From contig SBGE01000192.1 in assembly GCA_006226755.1 (NCBI GenBank), forward strand, positions 1-53,106: DNA of 53,106 nucleotides, given 5' to 3'. Shown here piece by piece: positions 23,177 through 31,297 of this stretch. The stretch is from Deltaproteobacteria bacterium (GTDB lineage: Bacteria > Bdellovibrionota > Bacteriovoracia > Bacteriovoracales > Bacteriovoracaceae). Each line of letters begins with the position of its first letter. The stretch's first letter is position 1. Made by a program: the position numbers and the translations under genes. The notes below the pieces were generated by a model. It searched no databases. It was not told the DNA's origin and saw only the letters and a list, made by a program, of their open reading frames with translations.

Positions 23177-26100
23177 TTATCTTCTCTTAAACAACTGACT
23201 CGCTAATTTGTAAACGGCATCTGAAAATCTTGCATCCGGATAGTATGTGTGATTCCAGTCAGTTGGCCCCTTTTGTATAATCTTTTCATTGTGCTCCCTG
23301 TAACCCGCTTCATATTGCTGAAGAAGAGGGGCAATAAAGCGCTTTTCAAATTCAATCGCACGCTTTTGGAAGTCAGCAAAGTAAGGAACTTCATCCTCCA
23401 CTCCAAATTCTTTGATCTTATTGATAAGAAGATCAAGATGCCCTTTCAAAACCATTGCCGAAGAAAGAAAATACATCAGTTCCACTCCTGAAGCCGTAAT
23501 TTCTCTTGAACCAAGTTTTTCTTGTGGCATTTCCAAGTCACGCCCTATAGCGTTTGCAATATTTTGAGCAACTGTGAAGTCATTATGAGTATTGCTGATC
23601 ACCCCATCGTACTGAGATAAGACATGAATAAATCTGTGAAAGAGACTCATTTTCTTATAGTCACTGTTGTACAGGAACTGGTCAAACAAAGTGAGATCTT
23701 TTAATTTCTTCAAGAACTCTTCTTTATTGCTTTCCATGTAGTAAGGGTCCATGATCTTTTTGGCCTTGGCCATGATCTGATAAAGTTCACCCTTATCAAC
23801 TGCGGCCATGTTTCCAACAGTCTGGAAATTCACTTCTAGAATATTCTGGGCCTTTGAAACTACGAAACCAACATCTCTTCCTCTGAAGTTCTGGTTTGCG
23901 AGCAATTTGACATCAAATGCTGTTCCAAGAATATGTGGATTCAACTGAATCAAAATTTCTTCATCATGCGTGAGGAGTTTTGCATATCTGTTGATTTTGA
24001 CTCCGCCTAGCTCAGTATTTCCATTTTTGTTTGGATCTTCAGAGTTCAAAAAGCCTCTAAGCGCTCTTAGAACCAATACTTTTACTTTTTTAGCAAGTGT
24101 GCTGTTTTTAAAATCAAGATTTCCAACCGCAAGAAGAAGCATTTTATCAACAATACCAGTATCTCCACTCATGGTGAATTTGGCATTGTAGAGATCAACT
24201 TTCAAAAGCTCATCTCCAAAGAAAACTTCATTTTGTGAAAGTTTCAAACCTTTCTGATATTTGGCAAGTCTATCGACAGAGATTCCAATTTGTGTTTTGA
24301 CTCCAATTGTTTTTCTTTTAACTGGCCATCTTTCACCAAACCATCGAGCTGGGTTTAGTGCTCCACGCTCTGTCTTTGAAATATGAGTCATTGTCGCATT
24401 CAGCTCAAGAAGTCCATTTTCAGCTGCCTTGATATGGACGTCTCGGATCATATAGTGCTCAGACTCTTTGTCTCTTCCAAGTTCAGCTTCTACCAGTTTT
24501 GACTGTTGAGTGTAGGCATCTGAAAGAATCGTGTTGATGAGATTTTCGAATGAACCAAGATCCATCTTGATACCAAGGTCAACAATTCCACCTTCATCTC
24601 GCGTTCCAACAAAGTTTTCACTATCTCTTCTTTCTTGTCTGTTAAAGACTTCTTGAACATAAGTTTTTGATCTGGTTTTATTTCCAAGAGCAAGATCGAG
24701 ATATGTCTCATCCATTTTCTTATCGAAAAGGGCCTCGACATTCCATACTTGAACGTCGTTTGGTGAACTTAGAATAGACTCACTAACGACTTTAGGATCC
24801 ATTTTGAACTTGATGAGTCCACTGGCCTCGTTGTATTTAACTAACTCTTTAAAGAAAAGTTCCATCTTTCCTTCTACAAATGCTTGTCCAGTCTTGAGAA
24901 ATGGGTTGTTTTCAATATCGACTTTAGCCACATTGATAAGAGCTTCTAGTCCTAGATCTCTTCCAGAAAAAAGACTAGCGTAAGCACTGTTTTGACGGTT
25001 GATATTTTCTCTGAGGACCAAATAAGTATCAGTCGTCTCACCTTCGTCTCCGGCATCGGCTGTTGGAGGCACTGGCTGCTCAATCAAAGTTGTGGCAAGC
25101 GTGTTTACAATCGCCATTTTGACGAAGTTGATAATAAACTGTCCGTGGTCTTGGTAATTTGAGAAGACCATCTTTTGAGAGCCTTTGAACAAACTGACAG
25201 ACTTCACGTCAAGCCCTAGCCAACCGCCATCTTCTACAGAAATCCTAATGGCCGTTTCAAAAGGAATACCGGCACCATAAAGATCATCAGCAAAGTGAAT
25301 AGGCATATCTCCAAAGTCAACAGGAGCACCTTCAAGTCCCATGGCCAGAACCCAATTCATATCAAGGTTCATGATACCTTTCATAACTAGTCCTGGAAGA
25401 GCAGGATTAAGATAGACATCCAGTACCGGGAACATGTTGTCCCCTTCAAATTCGAAATCTCTGAAGAATCTTACCGCTTGAGAAAGAGTTTTTTGCGAAA
25501 TTCTCTTTTGTAGAAATGGACGATCGTTGCTATTGCGTCCGCCACGGGCCATTCCTTCTTCTAAAAGTTTTCTTCTCTTGATATCTGAAAGACCAGTGAT
25601 CACATATTCCTTGGCTTCATTTTTAATCGACTCATGGACGTATTCTGGATCTGACAAGAATTCAGGATTTTTCTTATCTAGAGCTGTTCTGATTTTGGAT
25701 CCAAGGTAGGCCCTAAGATCACTGACCTCTTGCTCGTACCTTGGATTAAGTTTTTGAAGGTTCATCTGCTCTCTAGAATCATCGAGATATTTTTCCACTT
25801 CTTCAGTAAGTTTTTTGGCATTTCCAAGTTCGACATAAAATTGTTCACGTACTTCTTGAAGCGTTCTCTCATCATGCTCAGAACGAGCAGAGATATCTTC
25901 AACCCATGCCTGTCCAGGTTTTCCAAGTCCTGCTTCCATTCTGAAAACCATTTGATTGCTTCCACGAAGTAGAACTGGGCTGAATTGCCAAATTCTGAGG
26001 TCAGTTATCTCTGCAAATCTTGAAAAGTCTGCAAAAGACTTGAGATCAAGTTTGAAAGAAATGGTTTCACCTCTAAAACGTACACCTTTCTTTTGGATCA

Positions 26101-26692
26101 GATCGCGAACCATGATCACCGGATCATTCTGATTTACTTCCATTTCAGGCTTCACATCGAGCATGTAATTATAAAAAGAAGTATTGGCGATCAAGACAGA
26201 AGAAAACTGTCCAAGGACATGCAGACTAGGTTTCCAGTCAAGCCCATCGAGTTTGAACTCTTCAATCTTGATTTGAAACCAGCTGGTGTTCGCCAACATT
26301 TTTGACGAAGGAAGCGAGATAACAGTTTTAAATTTATGCTTGGCCTCAACATCTCCACCAGCTAGGTCTGTCAGATCTAGCATAATGTCAGCTGGAACAA
26401 CGATATCACCTTCGAGCATGATCAATCTGTTGATTGGATCAAAATCCAGACGGTCAATTTTCGTGATTGGAGAATCCTTATGGAGAAGAATAGCTGAGAG
26501 CTCTCTTTTCACCAGTTCAATGGGAAGATTAACCACAACCAACGCTTCTTCAGGTCTTTCTCCATTTTCTGCACCTCTTACCTTCTCACGGTATGGGTCC
26601 ACATCTGTCAAAATAGCTGAATAAGACGGAGAAACTGTCAAAAGAGTCAACAGAATCAAGGCCAGAAGCCTGAATGTTTTCATGATTTCCAT
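23177..26692 (-). CDS. Very large secreted protein of unknown family
   Basis: A 1171-residue exported protein with a signal peptide (MKTFRLLALILLTLLTVSPSYS after MEI). It is mostly beta-rich, with long amphipathic strands that suggest a lipid-binding or barrel-like fold (PVLDVYLNPALPGLVMKGI, FKLDLKSFADFSRFAEI, DLGIKMDLGSFENLI), plus a helical segment near 290-390. No catalytic motif, transmembrane helix or cysteine cluster is visible. ATG 26692, with AGGGAT upstream, is kept; ATG 26683 is an alternative. A gene for a 313-residue secreted partner follows 21 nt downstream. The AsmA/TULIP-like alternative is only an impression of strand pattern. Function unknown. Confidence 0.85.
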   Translation of the reverse strand: MEIMKTFRLLALILLTLLTVSPSYSAILTDVDPYREKVRGAENGERPEEALVVVNLPIELVKRELSAILLHKDSPITKIDRLDFDPINRLIMLEGDIVVPADIMLDLTDLAGGDVEAKHKFKTVISLPSSKMLANTSWFQIKIEEFKLDGLDWKPSLHVLGQFSSVLIANTSFYNYMLDVKPEMEVNQNDPVIMVRDLIQKKGVRFRGETISFKLDLKSFADFSRFAEITDLRIWQFSPVLLRGSNQMVFRMEAGLGKPGQAWVEDISARSEHDERTLQEVREQFYVELGNAKKLTEEVEKYLDDSREQMNLQKLNPRYEQEVSDLRAYLGSKIRTALDKKNPEFLSDPEYVHESIKNEAKEYVITGLSDIKRRKLLEEGMARGGRNSNDRPFLQKRISQKTLSQAVRFFRDFEFEGDNMFPVLDVYLNPALPGLVMKGIMNLDMNWVLAMGLEGAPVDFGDMPIHFADDLYGAGIPFETAIRISVEDGGWLGLDVKSVSLFKGSQKMVFSNYQDHGQFIINFVKMAIVNTLATTLIEQPVPPTADAGDEGETTDTYLVLRENINRQNSAYASLFSGRDLGLEALINVAKVDIENNPFLKTGQAFVEGKMELFFKELVKYNEASGLIKFKMDPKVVSESILSSPNDVQVWNVEALFDKKMDETYLDLALGNKTRSKTYVQEVFNRQERRDSENFVGTRDEGGIVDLGIKMDLGSFENLINTILSDAYTQQSKLVEAELGRDKESEHYMIRDVHIKAAENGLLELNATMTHISKTERGALNPARWFGERWPVKRKTIGVKTQIGISVDRLAKYQKGLKLSQNEVFFGDELLKVDLYNAKFTMSGDTGIVDKMLLLAVGNLDFKNSTLAKKVKVLVLRALRGFLNSEDPNKNGNTELGGVKINRYAKLLTHDEEILIQLNPHILGTAFDVKLLANQNFRGRDVGFVVSKAQNILEVNFQTVGNMAAVDKGELYQIMAKAKKIMDPYYMESNKEEFLKKLKDLTLFDQFLYNSDYKKMSLFHRFIHVLSQYDGVISNTHNDFTVAQNIANAIGRDLEMPQEKLGSREITASGVELMYFLSSAMVLKGHLDLLINKIKEFGVEDEVPYFADFQKRAIEFEKRFIAPLLQQYEAGYREHNEKIIQKGPTDWNHTYYPDARFSDAVYKLASQLFKRR

Positions 26693-26864
26693 AAGTTATC
26701 CCTTATATTTTTCTACACTATTTATATGTACAAAAGGGATGCCAAGGGATTCGAATACATAGAATCAGTTAGTTGGAAATGAACGAAAGAGATGGGATTT
26801 TTCAGCTGTCAAAAAGATAAACACCCGGAATTCACTCCAAAGAGCAAACTCCGGATGACATACA

Positions 26865-27338
26865 TTAAAGTCTGGTTGCTTCAGTATAAAGCCACGCTCT
26901 CATCCCACAGTAAGTCTGGCAGGATTGTGTACTTTCCATAGTGGCCTTTTTGCCTTCTTCGCTAAATGTGATTGTCACGACACAATCTTCTTCACGGTCT
27001 TCGCCAAATAGATAGCCTTCAGCTACTGCTTTAAGGACGACATCAGATTCTGCAGTTGCCTCACCTTCAAAGGTACAACTGTGAGCATTGTGCCCCCAAG
27101 TCATGGCCTCAACCTGGAACTTCCCTTCTTCTTTGTTGGTGATAGTGATTTCATCAGTTGCAGTGAAAAAGCAAAATTCCATCTCAGCTTCCCATTTACC
27201 ACCGTCTACAAGACAGTCAGCTTCCTGGAAATACCCCATCATGGCAATATCGTGCTCATAAGCGAATTTACCGGTCATTTCAAACGAATGTGCGGTCCCA
27301 ACAGACAGCAACAAGATCAACAGAGTGATCACTCTCAT
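26865..27338 (-). CDS. Small secreted cysteine-rich protein
   Basis: A 157-residue exported protein (signal MRVITLLILLLSVGTAHS) with about six cysteines in the mature part (EADCLVDGG, EFCFF, HSCTFEG, EDCVVTI, QSCQTYCG), which could make three disulfides in the periplasm. The rest is beta-rich and acidic. I do not recognise the family. It stands alone on the minus strand with 172 nt on one side and 109 nt on the other, and no clear promoter or terminator was found. It might be a secreted inhibitor or binding protein, but nothing shows this. Confidence 0.7.
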   Translation of the reverse strand: MRVITLLILLLSVGTAHSFEMTGKFAYEHDIAMMGYFQEADCLVDGGKWEAEMEFCFFTATDEITITNKEEGKFQVEAMTWGHNAHSCTFEGEATAESDVVLKAVAEGYLFGEDREEDCVVTITFSEEGKKATMESTQSCQTYCGMRAWLYTEATRL

Positions 27339-27447
27339 AACATTTCCCCCCGAAATTTGTGAATTTGGAGAGAATTATCTGATCGTTCACGCTTTGGCCA
27401 CGGCTTTTACCGGTCAGGTAATAATGACAAGGTTAGAGCTGCTAGTG

Positions 27448-28524
27448 TCACCAGACATAGCCGATTTTAAGAGTGTAGGCGGTTGACTCAACCTCGGTAT
27501 CTTGAGGAGGGACTGAAGCATTATAATAAGGATTCTTTTCCTTTGCCGTCACTTTTGAAGTACTAAAAGAACCCCCGATAAGAATTCCACCACTGGCCCC
27601 ATAAGCGAAATTAAAAACATTTTCCAAGCGTGATTCATTGACCTGTTCCGGGTAAACCATTTCGTTATAAACTAGGGTTTCGTTACTTTGAAAGCCATCC
27701 TGATAAATTCGTCCGGTATAACCCAAAGCAATTTTCCAGATTTGATATTCAATCGTTCCCGACAATCTTGTTGGTGATCCGTTCAAATCATCAGAACTCA
27801 AAATCATTTCATAACCAGCTTCCATATGAAACTTCTTGGATTCAAAACCAATACCCGCACCAATCATAGAGGCTTTTCTACTGGCGGAATATCTATTGAT
27901 CCCTGTCATAAGTACGAACTCATCGACCTCTTCAGATAGGCTTGCTTGTTCATAAAATGCTGCAATCTTTAAAAACTTAAGAGGAAGGGCCCCTCCAACT
28001 CTAATAATAGAACCCTCAATATCCTGATTTTTTCGTTCTTCGAAATTATTACTACCAATGGTGAATTTAAAACTATAATTCAAATTGTATTCTTGGCGAG
28101 CGTAAGAAATACCAAAGTATTTCCCAATTCCCAACCCAACTTCCATATGAGTGAAATCAATATCGTTTTGAGTAGTCGTTGGCTCAACAGAATTGGCCGT
28201 GTATTGGGATTTTCTAAAACCACTGTTCTTCAAATATTGAATCTCGGGATTAAACCAGCTTTTCCCTTTTCCAGCTTTTCCTCCATAAAAGAAAGAGTTG
28301 GTATCAACTTCAATCTCCCAAGTGGTTTTTTCGTTATATGCACTGTCTCCCACCTGCAATTTATCGATGGAATCTTTTCCCTTGAGAAAACTAACTTGAC
28401 CGTGACTTCTTTGATTAAGAGTCGCCGGATTGATGGATTTCATATCGGGAAAAAAAGAGGCTGAGACCATTTGAGCATGGACCTGAGCCGTAAAAAATAA
28501 GGGGATGATATACTTAAGTTTCAT
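27448..28524 (-). CDS. Outer-membrane beta-barrel protein candidate
   Basis: A 358-residue exported protein (signal MKLKYIIPLFFTAQVHA) made of alternating polar and hydrophobic stretches typical of barrel strands, such as FTHMEVGLGIGKYFGISYA, KFHMEAGYEMIL and AYTLKIGYVW. The last strand ends in an aromatic residue, as expected for insertion by the BAM complex. It starts 15 nt after the GT51 transglycosylase gene, so the two are co-transcribed. The specific porin or transporter family is not recognised. Confidence 0.72.
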   Translation of the reverse strand: MKLKYIIPLFFTAQVHAQMVSASFFPDMKSINPATLNQRSHGQVSFLKGKDSIDKLQVGDSAYNEKTTWEIEVDTNSFFYGGKAGKGKSWFNPEIQYLKNSGFRKSQYTANSVEPTTTQNDIDFTHMEVGLGIGKYFGISYARQEYNLNYSFKFTIGSNNFEERKNQDIEGSIIRVGGALPLKFLKIAAFYEQASLSEEVDEFVLMTGINRYSASRKASMIGAGIGFESKKFHMEAGYEMILSSDDLNGSPTRLSGTIEYQIWKIALGYTGRIYQDGFQSNETLVYNEMVYPEQVNESRLENVFNFAYGASGGILIGGSFSTSKVTAKEKNPYYNASVPPQDTEVESTAYTLKIGYVW

Positions 28525-28539
28525 TCCGTCAAAAAGCGA

Positions 28540-29571
28540 TTAATCAACGCGGAATTCTTCTTCAAGACCAGACTCATCCTCAATCAAGGCATCTGGATCA
28601 TAATCAGGCTCATCACCAATTATGGTTTCTCGGTCTTCACGATATTTCTTTTCGAAAGTTTCTCCAGGTGGAAGATTCTTTTTGACCTGTTCTGTAGTAT
28701 TTTCGAGTTTGTCTCTGAGTTTCTCATGAATAGTTCCACCTTCGGCGCCACTCATCTCTTCAGAAGAAGTTTCAATTGGATTGCCTTTAGAATCCAATAT
28801 AGCAGCAGCTCCTGTTCCAGATCCGACTTTTTCCCAAAAGAATGTTTGTGAAGCTTGGGATTCGAGTTCATTTTCATCGATGAACTTGGCCATTTTCATT
28901 TTTTGAAGGACATCATCGACAATTTTTTTAGCAAATGGTGTGAGAGATTTTTTTCTGAAGCTTTCAGCGTGCCTTTTCGGATTCGGCAACAACATAGCAA
29001 GAAATGCACCTTCTCTGGCAGAAAGCTTGTCGGTTGGCTTGTTAAAATAGAGCTGAGCTGCCTTCTTGATACCGTATGTTCCTTCTCCGTATTCGATAAT
29101 ATTCAAATAAACTTCGAGGATTTTTTCTTTTGAAAGATTTTGTTCGAGATAAAGTGTGATTAATACTTCTTTCAACTTTCTGGTCATGGTTTTTTCAGGA
29201 GTCAAAAAGAGGTTTTTGACAACTTGCTGACTGATAGTACTGGCCCCACGTGTTCGTTTGCCTTCAACCATATCTTGAGTGGCCTTTTTCAATTGATTAA
29301 CATCCACTCCATCGTGATTGAAGAAGGCCCAGTCCTCAGATATGACGATGGCCTGATAACTTTTTTTGGAAATTTGATCTAGACTTACCCAGCTGGCAGG
29401 TTTTTTATCTGTGATTGTGTAATTGACCTGTCCATTTTCCCATTTAATTTCAACATATCCTTTGGACAGTTTTTTAATATCTGATCTCGGAACAATCATC
29501 AACCAAACGATCAAGATCATCAGAAGGAGGGAAACAAAACTTGTAAGAGGTATCATATATTTCTTAGACAT
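28540..29571 (-). CDS. Monofunctional GT51 peptidoglycan glycosyltransferase
   Basis: A 343-residue inner-membrane protein with one N-terminal membrane segment (SFVSLLLMILIVWLMIV) and a GT51 domain that polymerises lipid II into glycan strands. Motifs in order: SEDWAFFNHDGVD with the first catalytic Glu near 79, RGASTISQQVVKNLFL, RKLKEVLITLYLE, and KILEVYLNIIEYG with the second Glu near 153. There is no transpeptidase domain. A long acidic tail (EKKYREDRETIIGDEPDY) follows, which ordinary MtgA proteins lack. It could be a specialised mtgA relative. It lies 46 nt after the GMC gene start region and upstream of the barrel gene in one operon. Confidence 0.88.
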   Translation of the reverse strand: MSKKYMIPLTSFVSLLLMILIVWLMIVPRSDIKKLSKGYVEIKWENGQVNYTITDKKPASWVSLDQISKKSYQAIVISEDWAFFNHDGVDVNQLKKATQDMVEGKRTRGASTISQQVVKNLFLTPEKTMTRKLKEVLITLYLEQNLSKEKILEVYLNIIEYGEGTYGIKKAAQLYFNKPTDKLSAREGAFLAMLLPNPKRHAESFRKKSLTPFAKKIVDDVLQKMKMAKFIDENELESQASQTFFWEKVGSGTGAAAILDSKGNPIETSSEEMSGAEGGTIHEKLRDKLENTTEQVKKNLPPGETFEKKYREDRETIIGDEPDYDPDALIEDESGLEEEFRVD

Positions 29572-29616
29572 AAGAATATTATAGTCAGATATGAATAAAA
29601 AATAAGCTGCCGCGCG

Positions 29617-31248
29617 CTAGGAATAAGAAAATTTTATTTCACGAGTTGAGTACTCTTCTTGAGTACACATTAATGGAAATTTCGAAGTAAATCTTTCGGC
29701 CAAAGCTGTAATGGTGAGACTAGGATTGACTGCCAGATTTGAAGGAATAACACTGGCATCCATTACATATAAACCTGGATAGTTGAATACTTGATGGTTC
29801 ACATCAACCACACCTTCTTGTGAGGAATCAGAAAGAACAGCTCCCCCTAGAATATGAGCGGTAGCCGGCATACCTAAACCTGCTTCAAAAAGAATATTCA
29901 AGGGCATACCTTTCATATTTTTGGCCACAATTTCAGAACTCTTTTGGGCAATGGGTATGAAAGATGGTGGTGGTTCATTCCCTTTAAAATCACCAACGAG
30001 ACCACGTTTAAAAAAAGTAAACGGGCTTCTTCCAAGTTTGAGGTTCATCCTTGTTTCTAAACTCTGCATGACAAGAAGAATAAGTCCATTGGCCGCCCAG
30101 TCTTTATGTAACAAAATTCGAAGATACTTCGGAGCTGATAAAAAGAGATTAGCAAGCATCTTAAATGGTCTGATTAGTCTGTTACCGTCTCCAGTAAGAG
30201 GAAGTGCAAGAAATTTGAAAAAATCGGATCCTGAAGGATAACGAACTCCTTCGATTTTTGTGTTGGAGTCAGGTTTGATCTGAGCGCCAATTGCAATTCC
30301 CTTATCCATACCGCCTTTATTATCAAAAGCAACTGAACCCAATAGGCTTTCACCATTGGTTCTAACGATGGTTCCAAGTTTAGTAGAGATTTTATCTAAA
30401 GTGCGATGAACAACCGCATTTTCCAATAAAAGCTCCATCGTTCCCATCACTCCAGCGCTTACAATAACTTTCTTTGCACTGAAAACAGGACCGGATTTTT
30501 TAAACCAAGAAGTCGACGACAGAGTCTCAACTTTGTAAGTGCCATCATCCTGAGGGAGAATCTTCCTGGCCTTGAGCTCAGGGTGAACTTTCGTTCCCCA
30601 CTTTCGGGCGAAGTAGAGATAATTTTTCACTAATGTATTCTTGGCGCCTACTGGGCAACCAATCATACAAGCACCACATAAAGTACATTCATTTCTCTCT
30701 GGCCCCGCCCCTGAAAAATAGGGATCGGCTACTTTCTGTCCAGGATTTTTCTTGTCTCCAAAATAGACTCCAACTGTGGTGGGTTTGAATGTTTCACTAC
30801 ACCCTAATTCTTCAGAGAGTTTTTTTATTTGATTTTCATTTTCACATAAATGAGGGTTTTCAACAGCTCCAAGCATGCTGAAGGCCAAATGATAAGGATC
30901 TTTTAATTCCTGAGTCCAATTCACCTGCTTTGGCCATGATTCAAATATTTTATCTTCCGGCCTTAAAAGAGTATTGGCATAGACAAGACTTCCGCCTCCA
31001 ACGCCAATTCCATGAAGAACCATGACTTTATTGAGAACTGATATTTTTTGAATACCGAAACATCTAGCTAGAGGCGCCCAGAGATACTTTTTCACATCCC
31101 AATTTGTTCTAGGATATGAAGATTCATCATACTCCTTACCCATCTCAAGTAAACCGACTCTGTAGCCTTTCTGGGCCAATCTCATGGCCGAGACAGACCC
31201 TCCGAAGCCACTACCAATGATTAATACGTCATATTCAAAATTATTCAT
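29617..31248 (-). CDS. GMC-family oxidoreductase with cysteine-rich insert
   Basis: A 543-residue FAD enzyme. The N-terminal dinucleotide fold is VLIIGSGFGGSVSAMRLA, followed by GIGVGGGSLVYANTLL, and the C-terminal signature AHILGGAVLSDSSQEGVVD...NPSLTITALAERF. A four-cysteine segment, CTLCGACMIGCPVGAKNTL, resembles the insert in cholesterol-oxidase-like GMC proteins (ChoD type). It could bind a metal or Fe-S cluster, which is not proven by sequence. Substrates of this branch include sterols and alcohols. A strong terminator for the upstream gene ends only about 13 nt before the ATG, leaving little room for its own promoter. No clear ribosome binding site is visible. Confidence 0.88.
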   Translation of the reverse strand: MNNFEYDVLIIGSGFGGSVSAMRLAQKGYRVGLLEMGKEYDESSYPRTNWDVKKYLWAPLARCFGIQKISVLNKVMVLHGIGVGGGSLVYANTLLRPEDKIFESWPKQVNWTQELKDPYHLAFSMLGAVENPHLCENENQIKKLSEELGCSETFKPTTVGVYFGDKKNPGQKVADPYFSGAGPERNECTLCGACMIGCPVGAKNTLVKNYLYFARKWGTKVHPELKARKILPQDDGTYKVETLSSTSWFKKSGPVFSAKKVIVSAGVMGTMELLLENAVVHRTLDKISTKLGTIVRTNGESLLGSVAFDNKGGMDKGIAIGAQIKPDSNTKIEGVRYPSGSDFFKFLALPLTGDGNRLIRPFKMLANLFLSAPKYLRILLHKDWAANGLILLVMQSLETRMNLKLGRSPFTFFKRGLVGDFKGNEPPPSFIPIAQKSSEIVAKNMKGMPLNILFEAGLGMPATAHILGGAVLSDSSQEGVVDVNHQVFNYPGLYVMDASVIPSNLAVNPSLTITALAERFTSKFPLMCTQEEYSTREIKFSYS

Positions 31249-31261
31249 TTATAAAGGATAA

Positions 31262-31292
31262 AGAAAAAAAAGGGCCGGTTCAAGCCGGCCCT
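31262..31292 (-). terminator. Strong intrinsic terminator of the 691-residue secreted protein gene
   Basis: On the minus strand AGGGCCGG, a 6-base loop, CCGGCCCT, followed by a run of seven T and TCTT. It ends about 13 nt before the ATG of the GMC oxidoreductase gene. It is a textbook terminator for 31298-33373, yet it lies inside the only possible leader of the GMC gene. Confidence 0.88.
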
Positions 31293-31297
31293 GCATA

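Noticed and set aside
26740-26765. GGATTCGAATAC resembling a tRNA T-loop
   Set aside because: No T-stem or acceptor pairing could be made on either strand.
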